From NCBI GenBank assembly GCA_902491765.1, contig CABUIY010000029.1:1-15845 (forward strand): a stretch of 15,845 nt of DNA, given 5' to 3'. Position numbers and translations under genes: made by a program. Origin of the DNA: an uncultured Collinsella sp. (GTDB taxonomy: Bacteria > Actinomycetota > Coriobacteriia > Coriobacteriales > Coriobacteriaceae). Shown one piece after another: positions 13,462-15,845 of the stretch. Each line of letters starts with the position of its first letter. Within the stretch, counting starts at the first letter, position 1. Under the pieces are notes generated by a model. The model was not told where the DNA came from and made no database searches. It saw nothing but the letters and a program-made list of their open reading frames with translations.

Positions 13462-14403
13462 ATGCTCGATCAGGCTTATTCTCGTCGTCAGTTCCTCGGC
13501 CTCGCTGGTGGTCTTGCCAGCATCGTCGGTCTCGGTCTCGTTGGGTGCGGCGGCTCCGGCGCATCCGATGCCGCCGACAAGGGCAGCGCCGCTGCCGCTG
13601 CCGAGTCTGTCTCCGGCGAGGTGACCTACGACGGCGCCTCTTCGTTCCAGGCTCTCGTCGAGGCCGCTGCCGAGAAGTTCATGGATGCCAACCCGGACGT
13701 CTCCGTCTCCGGCTCGGGTAACGGTTCGGGCAAGGGCCTGACCGCTGTTGCCGCCGGCACCGTCACCATCGGCAACTCCGACGTCTTCGCCGAGACCAAG
13801 CTCGAGGCCGACCAGGTCAAGAACCTCGTCGACCATGAGGTCGCCGTCGTGGGCATGGGTCCCGTCGTCTCCAAGAACGTGACGGTCGACGACCTGTCCC
13901 TCGAGCAGCTCAAGGGCATCTTCTCTGGCCAGATCACCAACTGGAAGGAGGTCGGCGGCGACGACGCCACCATCGTCGTCCTCAACCGCAAGGCCGGCTC
14001 CGGCACCCGCGCCACCTTCGAGGCCGCCGTCTTTGGCGACGAGGCCGTCGACTTTAAGGGCGACGCCGAGCTCGACAAGTCCGGCGACGTCCAGACTCAG
14101 ATGGGCAGCACCGATAACGCCATCTCCTACCTCGACTTCTCGCACTTCGATGACTCCAAGTTCAACGCCATCAAGGTCGAGGGCGTCGAGCCCAAGAGCA
14201 AGAATGTCACTGATGACTCCTTCAAGATCTGGGCTACCGAGCACATGTACTGCTCCAAGGACGCCGACGAGGCCACCAAGGCCTTCCTGGAGTTCATGCT
14301 TTCCGATGACGTCCAGGGCAAGCTCGTCGAGGAGCAGGGCTTTATCCCCGTCTCTGCCATGAAGGTCGTCAAGGACGCCAGCGGCAAGGTCTCCGCTAAA
14401 TAA
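13462..14403 (+). CDS. pstS: Phosphate ABC transporter substrate-binding lipoprotein PstS
   Basis: A 313-residue extracellular phosphate receptor of the PstSCAB importer. The signal peptide has a twin-arginine motif (SRRQFLG, 7-13), a hydrophobic stretch and a lipobox LVGC (26-29), so it is probably exported by Tat and lipid-anchored at Cys29, followed by a Gly/Ala/Ser linker. Phosphate-binding loops of the family are visible: GASSF (58-62), GSGNGSGKG (84-92), IGNSD (103-107) and AGSGTRATFE (178-187). The start at 13462 is used because AAGGA is 5 bases before it and it places the Arg pair at a normal distance; an in-frame ATG at 13444 is less good. The gene uses a narrow set of C-ending codons, suggesting high expression. 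pstC follows after 24 bases. Confidence 0.95.
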   Translation: MLDQAYSRRQFLGLAGGLASIVGLGLVGCGGSGASDAADKGSAAAAAESVSGEVTYDGASSFQALVEAAAEKFMDANPDVSVSGSGNGSGKGLTAVAAGTVTIGNSDVFAETKLEADQVKNLVDHEVAVVGMGPVVSKNVTVDDLSLEQLKGIFSGQITNWKEVGGDDATIVVLNRKAGSGTRATFEAAVFGDEAVDFKGDAELDKSGDVQTQMGSTDNAISYLDFSHFDDSKFNAIKVEGVEPKSKNVTDDSFKIWATEHMYCSKDADEATKAFLEFMLSDDVQGKLVEEQGFIPVSAMKVVKDASGKVSAK

Positions 14404-14427
14404 GTAATCGCCCCGGAAAGGTTTGCA

Positions 14428-15336
14428 ATGGCAAAACAGCTGCCAAAGCGCGACCTTGAGAACGTGGGCCTGGGCGTCACGGGCGCGTGCGTTGCGCTCG
14501 TGACGCTTGTCGTTGCCGCGCTCATCTTTATGGTCGCCCAAAAGGGCCTCTCGGCTTTTCTCAAGGACGGCGTTTCGGTCGTCGAGTTCTTCACCGGCAC
14601 CAAGTGGGACCTGGCCAACACAGCCGAAAGCGGCCTGCCCTACACCGGCGCCCTGCCCCTGATTGTCACCTCGTTTGCGGTCATGGTGCTCTCCACGCTC
14701 ATCGCGCTGCCCATCGCCATCGGCTCTGCCATCTTTGCGGTCGAGATTAGCCCTAAGTTTGGCTCTAAGATCTTTCAGCCGCTCATTGAGCTTTTGACCG
14801 GCATCCCCTCGGTCGTCTTTGGCCTGATCGGTTTTCACGTGGTCGTCGGTCTTATGAAGAGCGTTTTCCACGTGAGCACGGGCCTGGGCATCTTGCCCGG
14901 CGCCATCGTGCTGGCCGTCATGATCCTGCCGACCATGACCACGCTTTCGGTCGATGGCCTGCGCGCCGTGCCCGACAGCTACCGACAGGGCTCGCTCGCG
15001 CTGGGCTACACCCGCTGGCAGACCATCTGGCACGTGGTGCTCAAGTCCGCCATGCCGTCGCTCATGACCGCGGTTATCTTGGGCATGACCCGCGCCTTTG
15101 GCGAGACGCTCGCCGTGCGCATGGTCATCGGCGGCATCGAGGCCATGCCGACGTCGCTGCTGTCGCCGGCGTCCACCATCACCACCACGCTCACCACGTC
15201 CATGGCAGTCTATGCCGAGGGCTCGGCCCAAGACGATGTTCTGTGGGCGCTCGGCCTGCTGCTGATGGGCATGAGTCTCATCTTCATCCTGATCATCCAC
15301 CTTATCGGCCGCAAGGGGGCGAAGGCTCGTGGCTAG
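14428..15336 (+). CDS. pstC: Phosphate ABC transporter permease PstC
   Basis: A 302-residue inner-membrane permease that, with PstA, forms the phosphate channel. Hydrophobic segments lie at about 16-37, 74-106, 118-143, 153-172, 208-220 and 271-294. The ABC permease EAA loop, which contacts the ATPase PstB, is at 181-212 (VPDSYRQGSLALGYTRWQTI and following). The PstC-type block TGIPSVVFGLIGF (124-136) and TRAFGETLAV (221-230) are present. The ribosome-binding site GGAAAGG lies just before the ATG. The C-terminus overlaps the pstA start by 8 bases, implying translational coupling. Confidence 0.95.
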   Translation: MAKQLPKRDLENVGLGVTGACVALVTLVVAALIFMVAQKGLSAFLKDGVSVVEFFTGTKWDLANTAESGLPYTGALPLIVTSFAVMVLSTLIALPIAIGSAIFAVEISPKFGSKIFQPLIELLTGIPSVVFGLIGFHVVVGLMKSVFHVSTGLGILPGAIVLAVMILPTMTTLSVDGLRAVPDSYRQGSLALGYTRWQTIWHVVLKSAMPSLMTAVILGMTRAFGETLAVRMVIGGIEAMPTSLLSPASTITTTLTTSMAVYAEGSAQDDVLWALGLLLMGMSLIFILIIHLIGRKGAKARG

Positions 15337-15845
15337 CACGCGTATCCACATCGACGAGGCGAGGCTCGGGCGTGTCCAAAAGCAGGACCGCTTCGCCACG
15401 GGCGTGTTGACGGCGATCGTCGCCATCGTCATGCTCATCGTCGTCTCCATGGTGGCCTATATCCTGTTCGAGGGCATCTCGACGCTGTTCCAGCCGGGCT
15501 TTCTCACGGAGCCGTCGCGCGCCAACGGAACGCAGGGCGGCGTGCTCTACCAGCTGTTCGACTCGTTCTACCTGCTGCTGATCACCCTGATCATCTCGGT
15601 GCCCATCAGCCTGGGTGGCGCGGTCTTTTTGGTTGAGTACGCGCCGAATGGGCCCATCCGCGACATCGCCTCCACCGCCATCGAGACGTTGTCCTCGCTG
15701 CCTTCCATCGTCGTCGGCATGTTCGGTTTTCTGGTGTTCTCGGTGCAGCTGGGCTGGAAGTACTCCATCATCTCCGGCGCCGTCGCGCTCACCATGTTCA
15801 ACATCCCCATCCTGGTGCGCGTGATCCAGCAGGCGCTCGAGGACG
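15329..15845 (+). CDS. pstA: Phosphate ABC transporter permease PstA, 3' end beyond the window
   Basis: The first 172 codons of PstA are present and the frame stays open to the window edge. The start is taken as the GTG at 15329, overlapping the last 8 bases of pstC, with AAGGGGGC about 10 bases upstream; the reading frame supports it. A membrane segment lies at about 22-47, another around 83-106, and the family block SSLPSIVVGMFGFLVF is visible, parallel to the equivalent block in PstC. pstB and phoU would be expected next. Confidence 0.93.
   Translation, partial: MASTRIHIDEARLGRVQKQDRFATGVLTAIVAIVMLIVVSMVAYILFEGISTLFQPGFLTEPSRANGTQGGVLYQLFDSFYLLLITLIISVPISLGGAVFLVEYAPNGPIRDIASTAIETLSSLPSIVVGMFGFLVFSVQLGWKYSIISGAVALTMFNIPILVRVIQQALED

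Noticed and set aside
13348..15450. A 700-residue open frame on the minus strand across the pst genes
   Set aside because: It is an antisense shadow of pstS and pstC caused by GC-rich codon bias; its translation is low-complexity (His, Asp, Gly, Arg rich) and the sense genes are unambiguous.

Overview
The window is a GC-rich bacterial chromosome segment of about 15.8 kb. The high-GC coding bias, the gut-type gene content (a dehydrogenase that resembles bile-acid enzymes, a PepV-like dipeptidase, a DegV lipid-binding protein) and the abundant short palindromic intergenic repeats suggest a gut actinobacterium of the Coriobacteriia, most likely Collinsella or a close relative. That assignment is inference; there is no rRNA or other marker gene here.

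Layout from left to right. (1) 1-230: REP-like fragment and palindromic repeat A. (2) 227-1990, minus: an acidic, coiled-coil protein with one C-terminal membrane anchor, function unknown. (3) 2285-3085, plus: a short-chain dehydrogenase resembling bile-acid 12-alpha-hydroxysteroid dehydrogenases. (4) 3086-3507: 420 bases without a gene, holding nested hairpins and a composite palindromic element. (5) 3508-5618, plus: tRNA-guanine transglycosylase (tgt) and a LOG-family (TIGR00730-type) nucleotide phosphoribohydrolase. (6) 5649-6342, plus: a palindrome/promoter and a RelB/DinJ-YafQ type toxin-antitoxin pair. (7) 6357-9981: a cassette-like block bounded by two same-orientation copies of one palindromic repeat. 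It contains a 994-residue TOTE-type primase-helicase fusion (minus) with a degenerate phospholipase-D-like C-terminus, and a 230-bp MITE-like element. (8) 9995-10855, minus: DegV protein, divergent from (9) 11012-13166, plus: HAD phosphatase and M20 dipeptidase. (10) 13189-13257: palindromic repeat D. (11) 13299-15845, plus: possible Pho-box-like repeat, then pstS, pstC and the first part of pstA of a high-affinity phosphate ABC importer cut by the window edge.

The core genes (tgt, LOG, degV, HAD, pepV, pst) look like ordinary chromosome. The accessory material is the toxin-antitoxin pair and the primase-helicase block. The latter looks lower in GC and more mixed in codon use than its neighbours (by eye) and is plausibly an anti-element conflict gene. 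The clearest non-genic signal is a family of 65-70 bp palindromes in four copies and two subfamilies, each placed immediately 3' of a gene's stop codon. One copy supplies the last codons and stop of the primase-helicase gene. No tRNA, rRNA or CRISPR array was seen.
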